Positions 54,035-63,807 are shown, numbered from the stretch's first letter. The stretch is 64,000 bases of DNA from Hyunsoonleella ulvae (GCF_016827605.1 NZ_JAEPJQ010000006.1:186001-250000), one strand, 5' to 3'. A program made the numbers and translations. Notes: generated by a model not told the origin, from the letters alone.

Positions 54035-54880
54035 TTAATAGTCACCTAACGTTTCAGGGTTTTGTTCTAGTCCAATAGCTAACTGCTCATCATTTGGTGC
54101 TTTACCATGCCATGCATGCGTATGCATCATAAAATCTACGCCATTGCCCATAACGGTTCTTAGTAAAACACAAACGGGTTTTCCTTTACCGGTTTCAGCT
54201 TTGGCTTTGGCCATGCCTTCTATTACTGCTTCAAGATTGTTACCATCTTCAATATTTAAAACAGTCCATCCAAAAGCTTCAAACTTAGCTTTTATACTAC
54301 CCATAGGTAACACATCGTCTGTAGAACCATCAATTTGCTGACCGTTTAAATCTACAGTAGAAATTAAATTATCAACCTTCTTAGCTGAAGCATACATGAT
54401 AGCTTCCCAATTTTGTCCTTCTTGTAACTCCCCATCGCCATGCAACGAATACACAATCTTATCATCGTTATTCATTTTTTTAGCTTGAGCAGCACCAATA
54501 GCAACAGACATACCTTGACCTAAAGATCCTGATGCAATTCTTACTCCAGGCAAACCTTCATGTGTCGTAGGGTGCCCCTGTAAACGAGAATCTATTAATC
54601 TAAAAGTGTTTAATTCTTCAACAGGGAAATATCCAGCCCTTGCCAAAACACTGTAGAATACAGGTGAGATATGACCATTTGATAAAAAGAATAAGTCCTC
54701 GCCAATCCCATCCATATCAAATTCATCTTTTCTATCCATAATTTCGTTATAAAGCGCAACGAAAAATTCGGTACAACCTAAAGAGCCTCCTGGATGCCCA
54801 GAATTTACTTTATGCACCTGTCTCAAGATATCTCTTCTTACTTGTGTGCAGATATCCTCTAAGTGTTTAATGTTTGGCAT
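54035..54880 (-). CDS. Transketolase, N-terminal subunit
   Basis: A 281-residue half-transketolase with the thiamine diphosphate-binding domain: SGHPGGSLGCTEFF, SNGHISPVFYSVLA, the GDGELQEGQNWEAIMYAS block and VDLNGQQIDG. The G-D-G...N pattern binds the metal and diphosphate. First gene of the two-gene operon, with a strong promoter 25 bases before the start codon. Confidence 0.95.
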   Translation of the reverse strand: MPNIKHLEDICTQVRRDILRQVHKVNSGHPGGSLGCTEFFVALYNEIMDRKDEFDMDGIGEDLFFLSNGHISPVFYSVLARAGYFPVEELNTFRLIDSRLQGHPTTHEGLPGVRIASGSLGQGMSVAIGAAQAKKMNNDDKIVYSLHGDGELQEGQNWEAIMYASAKKVDNLISTVDLNGQQIDGSTDDVLPMGSIKAKFEAFGWTVLNIEDGNNLEAVIEGMAKAKAETGKGKPVCVLLRTVMGNGVDFMMHTHAWHGKAPNDEQLAIGLEQNPETLGDY

Positions 54881-54904
54881 GTTAAATGATTATTTTTTGC
54901 GCGA

Positions 54905-54934
54905 CAAAAATAGGGGATTAGAACAGTTTTACAA
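54905..54934 (-). promoter_or_regulatory. Promoter of the transketolase operon
   Basis: Minus strand: TTG (54934-54932), 19-base spacer, TATTTTTG (54912-54905), a full match to the TAnnTTTG consensus. It is back to back with the tgt promoter at 54992. Confidence 0.65.
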
Positions 54935-54991
54935 AGTATTAACATTCTATTTTTTATAAAATTACTTAAACGTTAAGTAGTGCTGAATAGT

Positions 54992-55023
54992 TTGTTTTTT
55001 TTGCCATAAAATATGTAGGTTTG
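54992..55023 (+). promoter_or_regulatory. Promoter of tgt
   Basis: TTG (54992-54994), 21-base spacer, TAGGTTTG (55016-55023), a full match to TAnnTTTG. The ATG is at 55041, so the leader would be only about ten bases. Confidence 0.6.
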
Positions 55024-55040
55024 CGCATTGGGAAAAGGTT

Positions 55041-56171
55041 ATGAAATTCAATTTAAAACATAAAGATTTACAGAGTAAAGCAAGGGCAGGAACGATTACT
55101 ACAGACCACGGTGTGATTGAAACCCCTATTTTTATGCCTGTAGGAACTGTTGCTACGGTAAAAGGTGTGCATCAACGCGAACTTAAGAATGATATTAATC
55201 CAGATATCATATTAGGAAATACGTATCATTTGTATTTGCGTCCACAAACCAATATCATAGAAAAAGCTGGGGGCTTGCACAAATTTATGAATTGGGATAG
55301 AAATATTTTAACCGATTCTGGAGGCTATCAAGTGTATTCCCTTTCTGCAAATCGAAAAATTAAAGAAGAGGGTGTAAAGTTTAAATCCCATATTGATGGT
55401 AGTTACCATACCTTTACACCAGAGAATGTCATGGAAATTCAACGTACAATTGGAGCTGACATTATTATGGCTTTTGATGAGTGTACACCATATCCCTGTG
55501 ATTACAATTATGCCAAACGCTCTATGCATATGACGCATCGTTGGCTGGACAGATGTATCAGGCATTTAGGAAAAACACCTTTGAAGTATGATTATAATCA
55601 AGCATTTTTTCCAATAGTTCAAGGCAGTACGTATAAAGATTTACGAATTCAGTCAGCAGAATATATTGCAAATGCTGGAGCAGTAGGTAATGCCATTGGA
55701 GGCTTATCAGTTGGAGAACCTGCAGAGGAAATGTATGCCATGACAGAAGTTGTGTGCAATGTTTTGCCAGAGGATAAACCTAGATATTTAATGGGAGTTG
55801 GTACACCAATCAATATTTTAGAAAATATTTCGTTAGGTATTGATATGTTTGATTGTGTTATGCCAACACGTAATGCCAGAAATGGAATGCTATTTACAGC
55901 TCATGGTACTATAAATATAAAAAATAAGAAGTGGGAGGATGATTTTTCTCCTATTGATGAAATGGGTATTACTTTTGTAGATACTGAATATAGCAAAGCT
56001 TATTTAAGACATTTATTTTCGGTAAATGAACTATTAGGAAAACAAATAGCCACCATACACAATTTAGGATTTTACTTATGGTTGGTTAGAGAAGCAAGAA
56101 AACATATTTTAGCTGGAGATTTTAAAGTCTGGAAAGATGCTATGGTAAAGCAAATGGATAAGCGTTTATAA
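55041..56171 (+). CDS. tgt: Queuine tRNA-ribosyltransferase (tRNA-guanine transglycosylase)
   Basis: A 376-residue enzyme that swaps guanine-34 for the queuosine precursor preQ1 in tRNAs. Asp92 in TDSGGYQ and the nucleophile region IDMFDCVMPTRNARNG (Asp268/Asp271) are intact. The zinc site of the usual enzyme, CXCXXC plus histidine, is gone: the corresponding stretch (residues 303-325) reads SPIDEMGITFVDTEYSKAYL with no cysteine. Length and other blocks are normal, so a working, zinc-free lineage variant is likely. A lipopolysaccharide permease gene follows after 68 bases. Confidence 0.93.
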   Translation: MKFNLKHKDLQSKARAGTITTDHGVIETPIFMPVGTVATVKGVHQRELKNDINPDIILGNTYHLYLRPQTNIIEKAGGLHKFMNWDRNILTDSGGYQVYSLSANRKIKEEGVKFKSHIDGSYHTFTPENVMEIQRTIGADIIMAFDECTPYPCDYNYAKRSMHMTHRWLDRCIRHLGKTPLKYDYNQAFFPIVQGSTYKDLRIQSAEYIANAGAVGNAIGGLSVGEPAEEMYAMTEVVCNVLPEDKPRYLMGVGTPINILENISLGIDMFDCVMPTRNARNGMLFTAHGTINIKNKKWEDDFSPIDEMGITFVDTEYSKAYLRHLFSVNELLGKQIATIHNLGFYLWLVREARKHILAGDFKVWKDAMVKQMDKRL

Positions 56172-56239
56172 ATATGGTTTATAAACTCATTAACATAATT
56201 AATTGTATTGTCCCTCTACACCGGAGAGATTAAGTTTGA

Positions 56240-57316
56240 ATGAAGATACTTGATTGGTACATATTAAAACGTTATTTATTTACATTTTTAATGATGTTAT
56301 TGCTGTTTATTCCCATTGGAATTACAGTAAATTTAGCTGAGAAAATAGGTAAGATTTTAGATAACAATGTACCTTTTAATGAAGTGGCATTGTTTTATTT
56401 AGATTTTACAATTTATTTTGCCAACTTACTGTTTCCTTTATTTTTGTTTCTATCGGTTATTTGGTTTACGTCAAAGCTTGCCAATAATACAGAGATAGTC
56501 GCTTTTTTAAGCTCAGGTGTATCTTTCTCCAGATTTCTTAGGCCATACATATTTGGGGCTATCATTGTAGCAGCTTTTGCACTTGTTTTGGGGATGTTTT
56601 TAGCACCAGAGGCTAGTAAAGGATTTAATGAGTTTGATTATAAATATTTTAAAAGGGGGAAAAGTGCAGTTGATAATAAAAATGTTTACAGACAGATAAA
56701 TGATAACGATTTTATATATGTGAGTAGTTATGACTCAAAAAATAAATTAGGACAAGATTTTACACTAGAGCATCTGGAAGATAATGAATTAAAGTATAAA
56801 ATTAGTGCTCGCAGTATCCGATACATTGAGAAAGATACAATGTATAGACTAATTGATTATGTAAAACGTAAAGTAGGGACATTAGGAGATACTTTAGAAA
56901 TAGAAAGAAGAAAAGATACGTTGTTTTCTTTTCAAGCTGAAGACTTAACACCAGTAATATATATAGCAGAAACATTATCATATCCAGAGTTGGTAAATTT
57001 TATAAAAAAGGAAGAAGCTAGGGGTTCATCCAACATAGGACGCTATAAACTGGTGCTGTATAGAAAATGGAGTTTACCGGTTTCTATCTTCATCTTAACC
57101 ATTATAGCAGTAGCGGTATCCTCTATAAAGCGCAGAGGGGGCATGGGCGTAAACTTAGCACTAGGTATATGTATAGCTATGGTGTTTGTCTTTTTTGATA
57201 AAATTTTTGGTGTAATGGCGCAACAATCAAACTTCCCGCCAGTAATAGCTGTATGGTTTCCTAATTTCATTTTTGGTATTTTAGCTGTATATCTATTATA
57301 CAATGCCAAACGCTAG
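56240..57316 (+). CDS. LptF/LptG-family permease
   Basis: A 358-residue membrane protein of the lipopolysaccharide export complex, which moves LPS to the outer membrane with the LptB ATPase. Three N-terminal helices (MKILDWYILKRYLFTFLMMLL), a large periplasmic beta-jellyroll region (about 135-265) and three C-terminal helices (VSIFILTIIAVAVSSI, GICIAMVFVFFDKIF, FIFGILAVYLLYN) fit the family. The N-terminal LDWYILKRYL is very typical. The last 14 bases overlap the EamA gene. Confidence 0.94.
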   Translation: MKILDWYILKRYLFTFLMMLLLFIPIGITVNLAEKIGKILDNNVPFNEVALFYLDFTIYFANLLFPLFLFLSVIWFTSKLANNTEIVAFLSSGVSFSRFLRPYIFGAIIVAAFALVLGMFLAPEASKGFNEFDYKYFKRGKSAVDNKNVYRQINDNDFIYVSSYDSKNKLGQDFTLEHLEDNELKYKISARSIRYIEKDTMYRLIDYVKRKVGTLGDTLEIERRKDTLFSFQAEDLTPVIYIAETLSYPELVNFIKKEEARGSSNIGRYKLVLYRKWSLPVSIFILTIIAVAVSSIKRRGGMGVNLALGICIAMVFVFFDKIFGVMAQQSNFPPVIAVWFPNFIFGILAVYLLYNAKR

Positions 57317-58202
57317 GGTTAAAAGTTACCTTCATCTACATCTTTTAGTTTTTATTGCGGGATTTACAGCTATTCTAGGAAAAGAAATTTCAATAACAGC
57401 AATTCCTTTGGTATGGTTTCGTATGTCCATGGCTACCATTTTGATATTCTTTTTCATATCAATAAGAAACATAAAATTAAAAATTGATAAATCGTCCTTG
57501 GTAAGGCTATCGTGTGCAGGTATCATTATTGCATTGCACTGGATTACGTTTTTTGCAGCCATAGATGCCGCTAATATTTCCATAGCCTTGGCCATGTTTT
57601 CAACAGGTGCTTTTTTTGCTTCTTTTATAGAACCCATTTTTTACAAGAGAAAAATTATAGGATACGAAATAGTATTTGGGGTTTTGGTCATTCTAGGAGT
57701 ATTTATAATTACACAAAGCGAGATAAAGTATTTAAAAGGTATATTATTAGGTATATCGTCGGCTTTCTTTTCATCGTTATTCGCCGTCTTAAATGGTGTT
57801 TTTCTCAAAAAACATTCAGCAACGGTAATATCATTTTATGAGTTTATTAGCGGCGTTGTGTTTATCTCGATATTTATGGTATGTTTTCAAGATGGCTTTT
57901 CATTAGATTTTTTTAAACTTAGCAGCAAAGATTTTTGGTATTTGTTTATACTAGCTTCAGTATGTACCGCTTATGCTTTTATAGCAGCTGTTTATGTTAT
58001 GAAGCTTATAAGCCCATTTTCGGTTGTGCTTACATACAATCTAGAACCCATTTACGGTATACTGCTAGCTGTGATATTGTACCCAGAATCAGAAAGGATG
58101 AGTACTAATTTTTATTATGGGGCAGCGATAATTATAGCAACTGTAGTAGTTAATGGGATTTTGAAAAATAAACAAGCTTTTAAACGAAAACAAATACATT
58201 AA
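57303..58202 (+). CDS. EamA-family (DMT) transporter
   Basis: A 299-residue protein with ten hydrophobic helices in two repeats of five, the drug/metabolite transporter pattern. Typical points are the arginine-rich loop after the first helix pair, AIDAANISIALAMFSTGAFF near the end of the first half, and VLTYNLEPIYGILLAVILYPE near the end of the second. Substrate unknown. It overlaps the LptF/G gene by 14 bases, so the two are co-translated. Confidence 0.9.
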   Translation: MPNARVKSYLHLHLLVFIAGFTAILGKEISITAIPLVWFRMSMATILIFFFISIRNIKLKIDKSSLVRLSCAGIIIALHWITFFAAIDAANISIALAMFSTGAFFASFIEPIFYKRKIIGYEIVFGVLVILGVFIITQSEIKYLKGILLGISSAFFSSLFAVLNGVFLKKHSATVISFYEFISGVVFISIFMVCFQDGFSLDFFKLSSKDFWYLFILASVCTAYAFIAAVYVMKLISPFSVVLTYNLEPIYGILLAVILYPESERMSTNFYYGAAIIIATVVVNGILKNKQAFKRKQIH

Positions 58203-58211
58203 TTTCTAAAA

Positions 58212-58239
58212 TTGAAACGAAATAAATTCCTTAATTTTG
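58212..58239 (+). promoter_or_regulatory. Promoter of accA
   Basis: TTG (58212-58214), 17-base spacer, TAATTTTG (58232-58239). Full match to the Bacteroidota consensus; leader of about 25 bases to the ATG at 58271. Confidence 0.6.
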
Positions 58240-58270
58240 TACGCTAACCAAAAACTAAGTTTAAATCCTT

Positions 58271-59224
58271 ATGGAATATTTAGAATTTGAATTACCTATT
58301 AAAGAGCTTGAAGACCAACTTCAAAAGTGTAAAGTTATTGGAGAGGAAAGTGAAGTTGATGTCTCTGAAACTTGTGAGCAAATAGAAAAAAAACTTAAAA
58401 AGACTACCACTGATATATACAAAAACCTCAGCCCATGGCAACGTGTACAATTATCTAGGCACCCTAATAGACCTTATACCTTAGATTATATAAAGGCTAT
58501 TTGTGGAGATACATTTTTAGAGCTTCATGGAGATAGAAGCTTTAAAGATGATAAAGCTATGATTGGAGGTTTAGGAAAAATAGGAGACCAGAGTTACATG
58601 TTTATAGGGCAGCAAAAAGGCTATAATACCAAAACGCGGCAATACAGAAATTTTGGAATGGCTAACCCAGAAGGGTATAGAAAAGCTTTGCGCTTAATGA
58701 AGTCGGCTGAAAAATTTGGTATACCAGTAGTAACATTGTTAGATACTCCAGGTGCCTATCCTGGCTTAGAAGCCGAAGAGCGAGGTCAAGGGGAGGCAAT
58801 AGCTCGAAATATTTTAGAAATGACACGCCTTAAAGTACCAGTAATAACTATAGTTATAGGAGAAGGAGCTTCAGGAGGAGCACTGGGAATAGGTGTTGGG
58901 GATCGTGTACTAATGTTAGAAAACACGTGGTATTCAGTTATCTCCCCAGAATCATGCTCTTCTATTCTTTGGCGTAGTTGGGAACATAAAGAGAGAGCTG
59001 CAGAAGCTTTAAAGCTTACCGCTACAGATATGAAAAAGCTAAAAATAATCGATGGTATCATTAAAGAACCCTTAGGAGGTGCACATAGAGATAGAGACAA
59101 AACGTTTAAGGCTGTAATTACTGCTATAGAAAAACATTACAGTGAGTTAAAAAACTTATCACCAATAGATTTAGTGAACCAACGCATGGAAAAATACTCC
59201 AATATGGGAGTGTATAAAGGGTAA
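58271..59224 (+). CDS. accA: Acetyl-CoA carboxylase carboxyltransferase, alpha subunit
   Basis: A 317-residue subunit that transfers the carboxyl group from biotin to acetyl-CoA in the first step of fatty acid synthesis. Blocks [40 protein letters not shown] and [20 protein letters not shown] are canonical, and the N-terminal coiled helix ([13 protein letters not shown]) is present. Ends in its own terminator. Own promoter upstream. Confidence 0.97.
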   Translation: MEYLEFELPIKELEDQLQKCKVIGEESEVDVSETCEQIEKKLKKTTTDIYKNLSPWQRVQLSRHPNRPYTLDYIKAICGDTFLELHGDRSFKDDKAMIGGLGKIGDQSYMFIGQQKGYNTKTRQYRNFGMANPEGYRKALRLMKSAEKFGIPVVTLLDTPGAYPGLEAEERGQGEAIARNILEMTRLKVPVITIVIGEGASGGALGIGVGDRVLMLENTWYSVISPESCSSILWRSWEHKERAAEALKLTATDMKKLKIIDGIIKEPLGGAHRDRDKTFKAVITAIEKHYSELKNLSPIDLVNQRMEKYSNMGVYKG

Positions 59225-59244
59225 CTTCTTTAAAACCAAAAGAT

Positions 59245-59279
59245 AAAAAATCTGAAGTTTTGGCTTCAGGTTTTTTTTT
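59245..59279 (+). terminator. Terminator after accA
   Basis: Stem CTGAAG/CTTCAG with a six-base loop, preceded by an A-run and followed by nine T. Confidence 0.88.
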
Positions 59280-59391
59280 ATGGTTATTCACAAGAGAATT
59301 AAGTTATCAACAGTAATATTGTTGATGAAGCGTGTACAACCAACCTCAAAAAATTTAAAATACAATTCTTTATTTGTATATTTTAGTAGCT

Positions 59392-60933
59392 ATGAAACAA
59401 CCTAACCAAATAAAAGGATTTAAAGTTGATAAGAGTACAATTATTAACTTAGAAAAAGGTAAAATACCACCCCAAGCTATTGATTTAGAAGAAGTTGTGC
59501 TTGGAGCGATGATGATTGATAAAAAGGGGGTTGATGAGGTAATTGATATTTTAAGCCCTGATGCATTTTATAAAGAAGCGCACCAGCTTATTTTTGAAGC
59601 TATTTTTCAGTTATTTGAAGGGAGTGAACCCATAGACTTATTAACCGTTTCAACGCAGTTAAAGAAAAACGGAAAATTGGAAATGATAGGAGGGGATTTT
59701 TACCTTATTTCCTTAACGCAAAAGGTGTCTTCTTCAGCACATATAGAGTTTCATGCCCGCATCATACTTCAAAAGTTTATTCAAAGGAGTTTAATTAAAA
59801 TTTCTAATGAAATTATTGAAGATTCATATGATGAAACTAAGGATGTTTTTGACTTGTTGGATAAAGCAGAATCTAAACTCTATGAAGTTACTCAGGGTAA
59901 TATTAAAAAATCCAGTGAAACAGCTCAGGAATTAGTTATTCAAGCTAAAAAGAAGATTGAGGAAATTTCTAATAAGGAAGGTTTAAGTGGTATTCCTACA
60001 GGGTTTCATAAACTAGATAAATTAACTTCAGGGTGGCAACCTTCAGATTTAATTATCGTTGCAGCAAGACCAGGTATGGGTAAAACCGCTCTTACCTTGT
60101 CTATGGCCAGAAATATTGCTGTAGACCAAAATATTCCTGTAGCTTTCTTTTCTCTAGAAATGGCTTCTGTACAGCTTATTACACGTTTAATTTCAAGTGA
60201 AACTGGACTGTCCTCAGAAAAACTAAGAACAGGAAAGCTCGAAAAGCACGAATGGGAACAGCTTAATGTAAAAGTTAAGGATTTAGAAAAAGCACCATTA
60301 TTTATTGATGATACACCGTCACTATCAATTTTTGATTTAAGGGCGAAAGCACGCCGTTTATCCTCGCAACATGGTATAAAACTCATTATGATTGATTATT
60401 TACAATTAATGACAGGTGGAAGTAGCCATGCAGGTAATCGTGAACAAGAAATTTCCATGATTTCCAGGAACTTAAAAGCACTTGCAAAAGAATTAAATGT
60501 ACCAGTAATAGCGTTATCTCAGTTATCACGTGCCGTTGAAACCCGTGGGGGAAGTAAACGCCCATTACTATCAGATTTACGTGAGTCTGGAGCAATCGAG
60601 CAAGATGCAGATATTGTAAGCTTTATTTACAGGCCTGAGTATTATAAAATTGATGAATGGGATGATGAAGAGCGTTCACCAACCGAAGGACAAGCAGAAT
60701 TTATTATAGCCAAACACAGAAATGGTGGTTTAGAAAATATTCGATTAAAATTCCTAGGGCATTTAGGTAAGTTTGATAATCTGGATGATTTTGATTCTCC
60801 TTTTGAATTCCACAGTAAAATGAATGCAGCTGCCAATGATGATACGTTTAAGGCTGATAACTTTACAGCAAGTCCTGACCAAGCCTTCGGTAGTTCGTTT
60901 AATGAAGATGATGATAACGATGTGCCTTTTTAA
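59392..60933 (+). CDS. dnaB: Replicative DNA helicase
   Basis: A 513-residue DnaB helicase. The N-terminal domain (about 25-135, PPQAIDLEEVVLGAMMIDKK) is followed by a linker and the RecA-like domain: Walker A ARPGMGKTALTLS, Walker B LIMIDYLQLM, and LSQLSRAVETR. The C-terminal acidic tail (residues about 480-513) carries NDVPF. A TTG six codons upstream is possible, but MKQPNQIKGF is the more natural start. The gene stands alone. Confidence 0.97.
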   Translation: MKQPNQIKGFKVDKSTIINLEKGKIPPQAIDLEEVVLGAMMIDKKGVDEVIDILSPDAFYKEAHQLIFEAIFQLFEGSEPIDLLTVSTQLKKNGKLEMIGGDFYLISLTQKVSSSAHIEFHARIILQKFIQRSLIKISNEIIEDSYDETKDVFDLLDKAESKLYEVTQGNIKKSSETAQELVIQAKKKIEEISNKEGLSGIPTGFHKLDKLTSGWQPSDLIIVAARPGMGKTALTLSMARNIAVDQNIPVAFFSLEMASVQLITRLISSETGLSSEKLRTGKLEKHEWEQLNVKVKDLEKAPLFIDDTPSLSIFDLRAKARRLSSQHGIKLIMIDYLQLMTGGSSHAGNREQEISMISRNLKALAKELNVPVIALSQLSRAVETRGGSKRPLLSDLRESGAIEQDADIVSFIYRPEYYKIDEWDDEERSPTEGQAEFIIAKHRNGGLENIRLKFLGHLGKFDNLDDFDSPFEFHSKMNAAANDDTFKADNFTASPDQAFGSSFNEDDDNDVPF

Positions 60934-60980
60934 CATATGATTAATTCACTAAGGTTGTTTTTTTCTTTATCTTTCGGATT

Positions 60981-62240
60981 ATGAAAAAAGCCCTGATAGT
61001 CTCGATAATTTTTCTTTTTTGCTTTGAAATTCATGCGTCTTATGTCCTTATCCCAATGGATGCAGAAAGCCAAAAAAACCACTTAAAGGCTTATGGGATA
61101 ACCTATTGGACGTTAGAGAAACAACTGAAAGTAAAATGGTTATTGAATTATAGAGGCGGTTCTTTTTTATTGCCTGATACCGAGGCAATTCAGCAAGAAT
61201 GTCAAATAAGAGGGGTGTCTTTTGAAGTTGTTTCCAATGGAAAAGCCGAAAGTATTCTTGAGGAGATTGCTAGTCCCAGCAAAAACATGGAGGCAATAAT
61301 TTTAGAAAAAGCACCAAAAATAGCAGTGTATACGCCAAAAGGTAAATTACCTTGGGACGATGCGGTTACTATGGTTTTGAAGTATGCCGAGATTCCTTAT
61401 GAGACGATTTATGATGAAGAAGTTTTAAATGATAGTCTTTTATTATTTGATTGGTTGCATTTACACCATGAAGATTTTACGGGCCAATACGGCAAATTTT
61501 ATGGTATGTACCGATCCTCATCATGGTATATACAAGAAAAGAAAGAGGCTGAGGCTTTGGCAACAAAATTGGGATACGCCAAAGTATCTGATGCTAAACT
61601 TGATGTAGCATTGAAGATACGAAACTATGTTTTAGGAGGAGGCTTTATGTTCGCCATGTGTAGTGCGACTGATAGTTTTGATATTGCACTCGCATCAGAA
61701 GGGGTCGATATATGTGAACCGATGTTTGATGGTGATGGTAGCGACCCTGCCTACCAGAATAGAATTGATTACAGTAAAACTTTTGCTTTCACAAATTTTC
61801 TATTAGAAAGAAACCCTAAGATATACGAGTTCTCATCTATAGATACCACGAGAAAACGAGCAATTTCTAAAACAACAGACTATTTTTCTTTATTAGAATT
61901 TTCGGCCAAATGGGATCCTATACCAACTATGCTATGTCAAAATCATACAGCACTAGTAAAAGGTTTCATGGGGCAAACTACAGCTTTTACGCGAGATGAG
62001 ATAAAATCCAATGTTTTGGTAATGGGAGAAAACCGCACTAATGGGGAAGCCAAATACATCCATGGTATTAAAGGAAAAGGTTTTTTTACGTTTTATGGCG
62101 GACATGACCCTGAAGATTATCAACATAGGGTAGGAGATGCTAAAACAGAATTGGATTTACACCCTACTTCTCCAGGTTATCGATTAATACTAAACAACGT
62201 TTTGTTTCCAGCAGCAAAAAAGAAAAAACAAAAAACCTAA
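60981..62240 (+). CDS. Exported protein of uncertain function (often labelled asparagine synthetase B)
   Basis: A 419-residue protein with a signal peptide (MKKALIVSIIFLFCFEIHA). Conserved-looking blocks are LLNYRGGSFLLPD, GGGFMFAMCSATDSFDIALAS and FYGGHDPEDYQH. The cysteine in FAMC lies after a glycine-rich strand, as in class I glutamine-amidotransferase-like folds. I recall homologues named asparagine synthetase B, but the N-terminal nucleophilic Cys2 of that enzyme and its ATP-binding SGGLDS motif are not present, and the protein is exported. Its length is typical of this Bacteroidota group. Actual activity unknown. Ends flush against the next, convergent gene. Confidence 0.7.
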   Translation: MKKALIVSIIFLFCFEIHASYVLIPMDAESQKNHLKAYGITYWTLEKQLKVKWLLNYRGGSFLLPDTEAIQQECQIRGVSFEVVSNGKAESILEEIASPSKNMEAIILEKAPKIAVYTPKGKLPWDDAVTMVLKYAEIPYETIYDEEVLNDSLLLFDWLHLHHEDFTGQYGKFYGMYRSSSWYIQEKKEAEALATKLGYAKVSDAKLDVALKIRNYVLGGGFMFAMCSATDSFDIALASEGVDICEPMFDGDGSDPAYQNRIDYSKTFAFTNFLLERNPKIYEFSSIDTTRKRAISKTTDYFSLLEFSAKWDPIPTMLCQNHTALVKGFMGQTTAFTRDEIKSNVLVMGENRTNGEAKYIHGIKGKGFFTFYGGHDPEDYQHRVGDAKTELDLHPTSPGYRLILNNVLFPAAKKKKQKT

Positions 62241-62708
62241 CTAGTCGTCGGTAACTATCCTTCGTTTAAAGGTATAGATAAAACCATCCGTAGCTGCCGC
62301 CCCATCCGATTTAATATTCTGATTAATGATTAAATCTTCCTCGGTTGGAGTAAGTAATCCAGCATATTCTTCTCCATCAATAAAAATTATGGATTGGGTG
62401 CCATATACGGGTATTGAGATAGAGTAGGTTCCAGTATCTAAACCATCTTCTAACGATGTATCCGTATTGTTGTTTAGTACTTTTAGCGTGCCGTTTCCTA
62501 CAAAATCAACATTAAAAACCCATACGATAGTATCCACCTCAAAATTAACATCAACACCGGCAATACCACCAGATACATTGGTTAAGTGCCATTGAAATAT
62601 TTCCACACTTTGCGCCTCCAGAGTATCAACTTCTGGATCAGCATTGTCAACACTACAACTGAATATTAAGGACAAAAATAAGATAGGGGCTAAAAACTTA
62701 AATTTCAT
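62241..62708 (-). CDS. Lipoprotein, lipocalin-like
   Basis: A 155-residue lipoprotein (lipobox IFSC, Cys18). The mature part is strand-rich with a W near the start (FQWHLTNVSGGIAGVDVNF) and paired strands (NGTLKVLNNNT, TGTYSISIPVYG, TQSIIFIDGEEYAGLL, EDLIINQN), like small lipocalin or META-type barrels seen in Bacteroidota. The family match is by eye only. Convergent with the previous gene with no intergenic base. Confidence 0.7.
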   Translation of the reverse strand: MKFKFLAPILFLSLIFSCSVDNADPEVDTLEAQSVEIFQWHLTNVSGGIAGVDVNFEVDTIVWVFNVDFVGNGTLKVLNNNTDTSLEDGLDTGTYSISIPVYGTQSIIFIDGEEYAGLLTPTEEDLIINQNIKSDGAAATDGFIYTFKRRIVTDD

Positions 62709-62776
62709 AATAAAATATACGTTTTTACTTAAAAGATGATTAAAATTGATAAAGGTTGCGTAATAAAAATAAAAAT

Positions 62777-63598
62777 TTACGGTTTGAAAACCAATTTTTC
62801 TTTTTCCATCAAGAGTTTTTGAAGAATAATTTCAACACCTAAATCGTTGTTACTCTTAGTCTCAAATCTAGCCACAGATTTTACCAGAGGATGAGCATTT
62901 GCCATCGCAAAACTAAAATAAGCGTTCTCTAGCATTTCTAAGTCGTTGTTATAATCACCAAACGCAAGGGTTTCCTCGTCACTAATGTTGTACTTCTTTT
63001 GTATGTGTTTAATAGCAGTACCTTTATTAGCAATGTTTTCAGATATATCAACCCAATGTGTTGCAGATAATTTTACTTTAAAATCAGATTCTAATACTCT
63101 AATATGGGGATATATGTGTTTTTCAGAACTTTCCTCATGAAATAAAGCAACTTTATACACCTCTTCTACAATTTCTCTTGGATGATTTATTACCTTATAA
63201 TTATGATAATATTCCGATAACAGGTTTAGTAATTGATGAGATTTACTCATCACATACGCTCTATCTTGAGTACAAAATACTGGGTGGGCGTTCTCAACAG
63301 TACCAATTATACTTATGATGCTTTTAAAATTTTTTTCAAGGATAGGGTTGGAGAGGAATACGTTATTTTCATGGATGGCTAAGCCACCATTTTCAGCTAC
63401 AATTATTATATCATCCTTAATTTCAGACAATTTATCAACCATTCCATAATATGGTCTCCCGCTAGCAGCTACAAAAATGATATCGTGTTTAATTAATTTT
63501 TTAAAAAGTTGTAAAAATAATGGACTTACTTCATGTTTAGAATTAAGTAAAGTACCATCCATATCAGTTACTACAAGTTTAACCTGTGATAAATTCAT
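62777..63598 (-). CDS. HAD-superfamily Cof-type hydrolase
   Basis: A 273-residue phosphatase of the HAD Cof/IIB subfamily: motif 1 VVTDMDGTLLNS with two catalytic aspartates, motif 2 VAASGRPYYGM, motif 3 with LGNK-type lysine (IANKGTAI), and motif 4 AFGDYNNDLEMLE. Substrates of Cof proteins are sugar phosphates or related compounds; specificity cannot be read here. A TATTTTTG -7-like element lies about 20 bases before the start, with no clear -33 partner. Confidence 0.92.
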   Translation of the reverse strand: MNLSQVKLVVTDMDGTLLNSKHEVSPLFLQLFKKLIKHDIIFVAASGRPYYGMVDKLSEIKDDIIIVAENGGLAIHENNVFLSNPILEKNFKSIISIIGTVENAHPVFCTQDRAYVMSKSHQLLNLLSEYYHNYKVINHPREIVEEVYKVALFHEESSEKHIYPHIRVLESDFKVKLSATHWVDISENIANKGTAIKHIQKKYNISDEETLAFGDYNNDLEMLENAYFSFAMANAHPLVKSVARFETKSNNDLGVEIILQKLLMEKEKLVFKP

Positions 63599-63807
63599 GT
63601 ATATATTTTAAAAGGCAAAAATACTTTATTTATGGGGTTGAAAAATAAATTACTTATTAATTAATTGTCAAAAAATTACTTTTTTAAATCAAATATGATC
63701 GAGATAAGAATGTAGTACAAAGTAAAAATACTTCAAAAAAATCGATAAAATGATTGTTTTTTACGATAAATTACATATTTTAGCAGCCTAAACCCAAATC
63801 ATAATCC

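Noticed and set aside
60006-60836. Minus-strand frames inside dnaB
   Set aside because: Antisense to highly conserved Walker and DnaB motifs.
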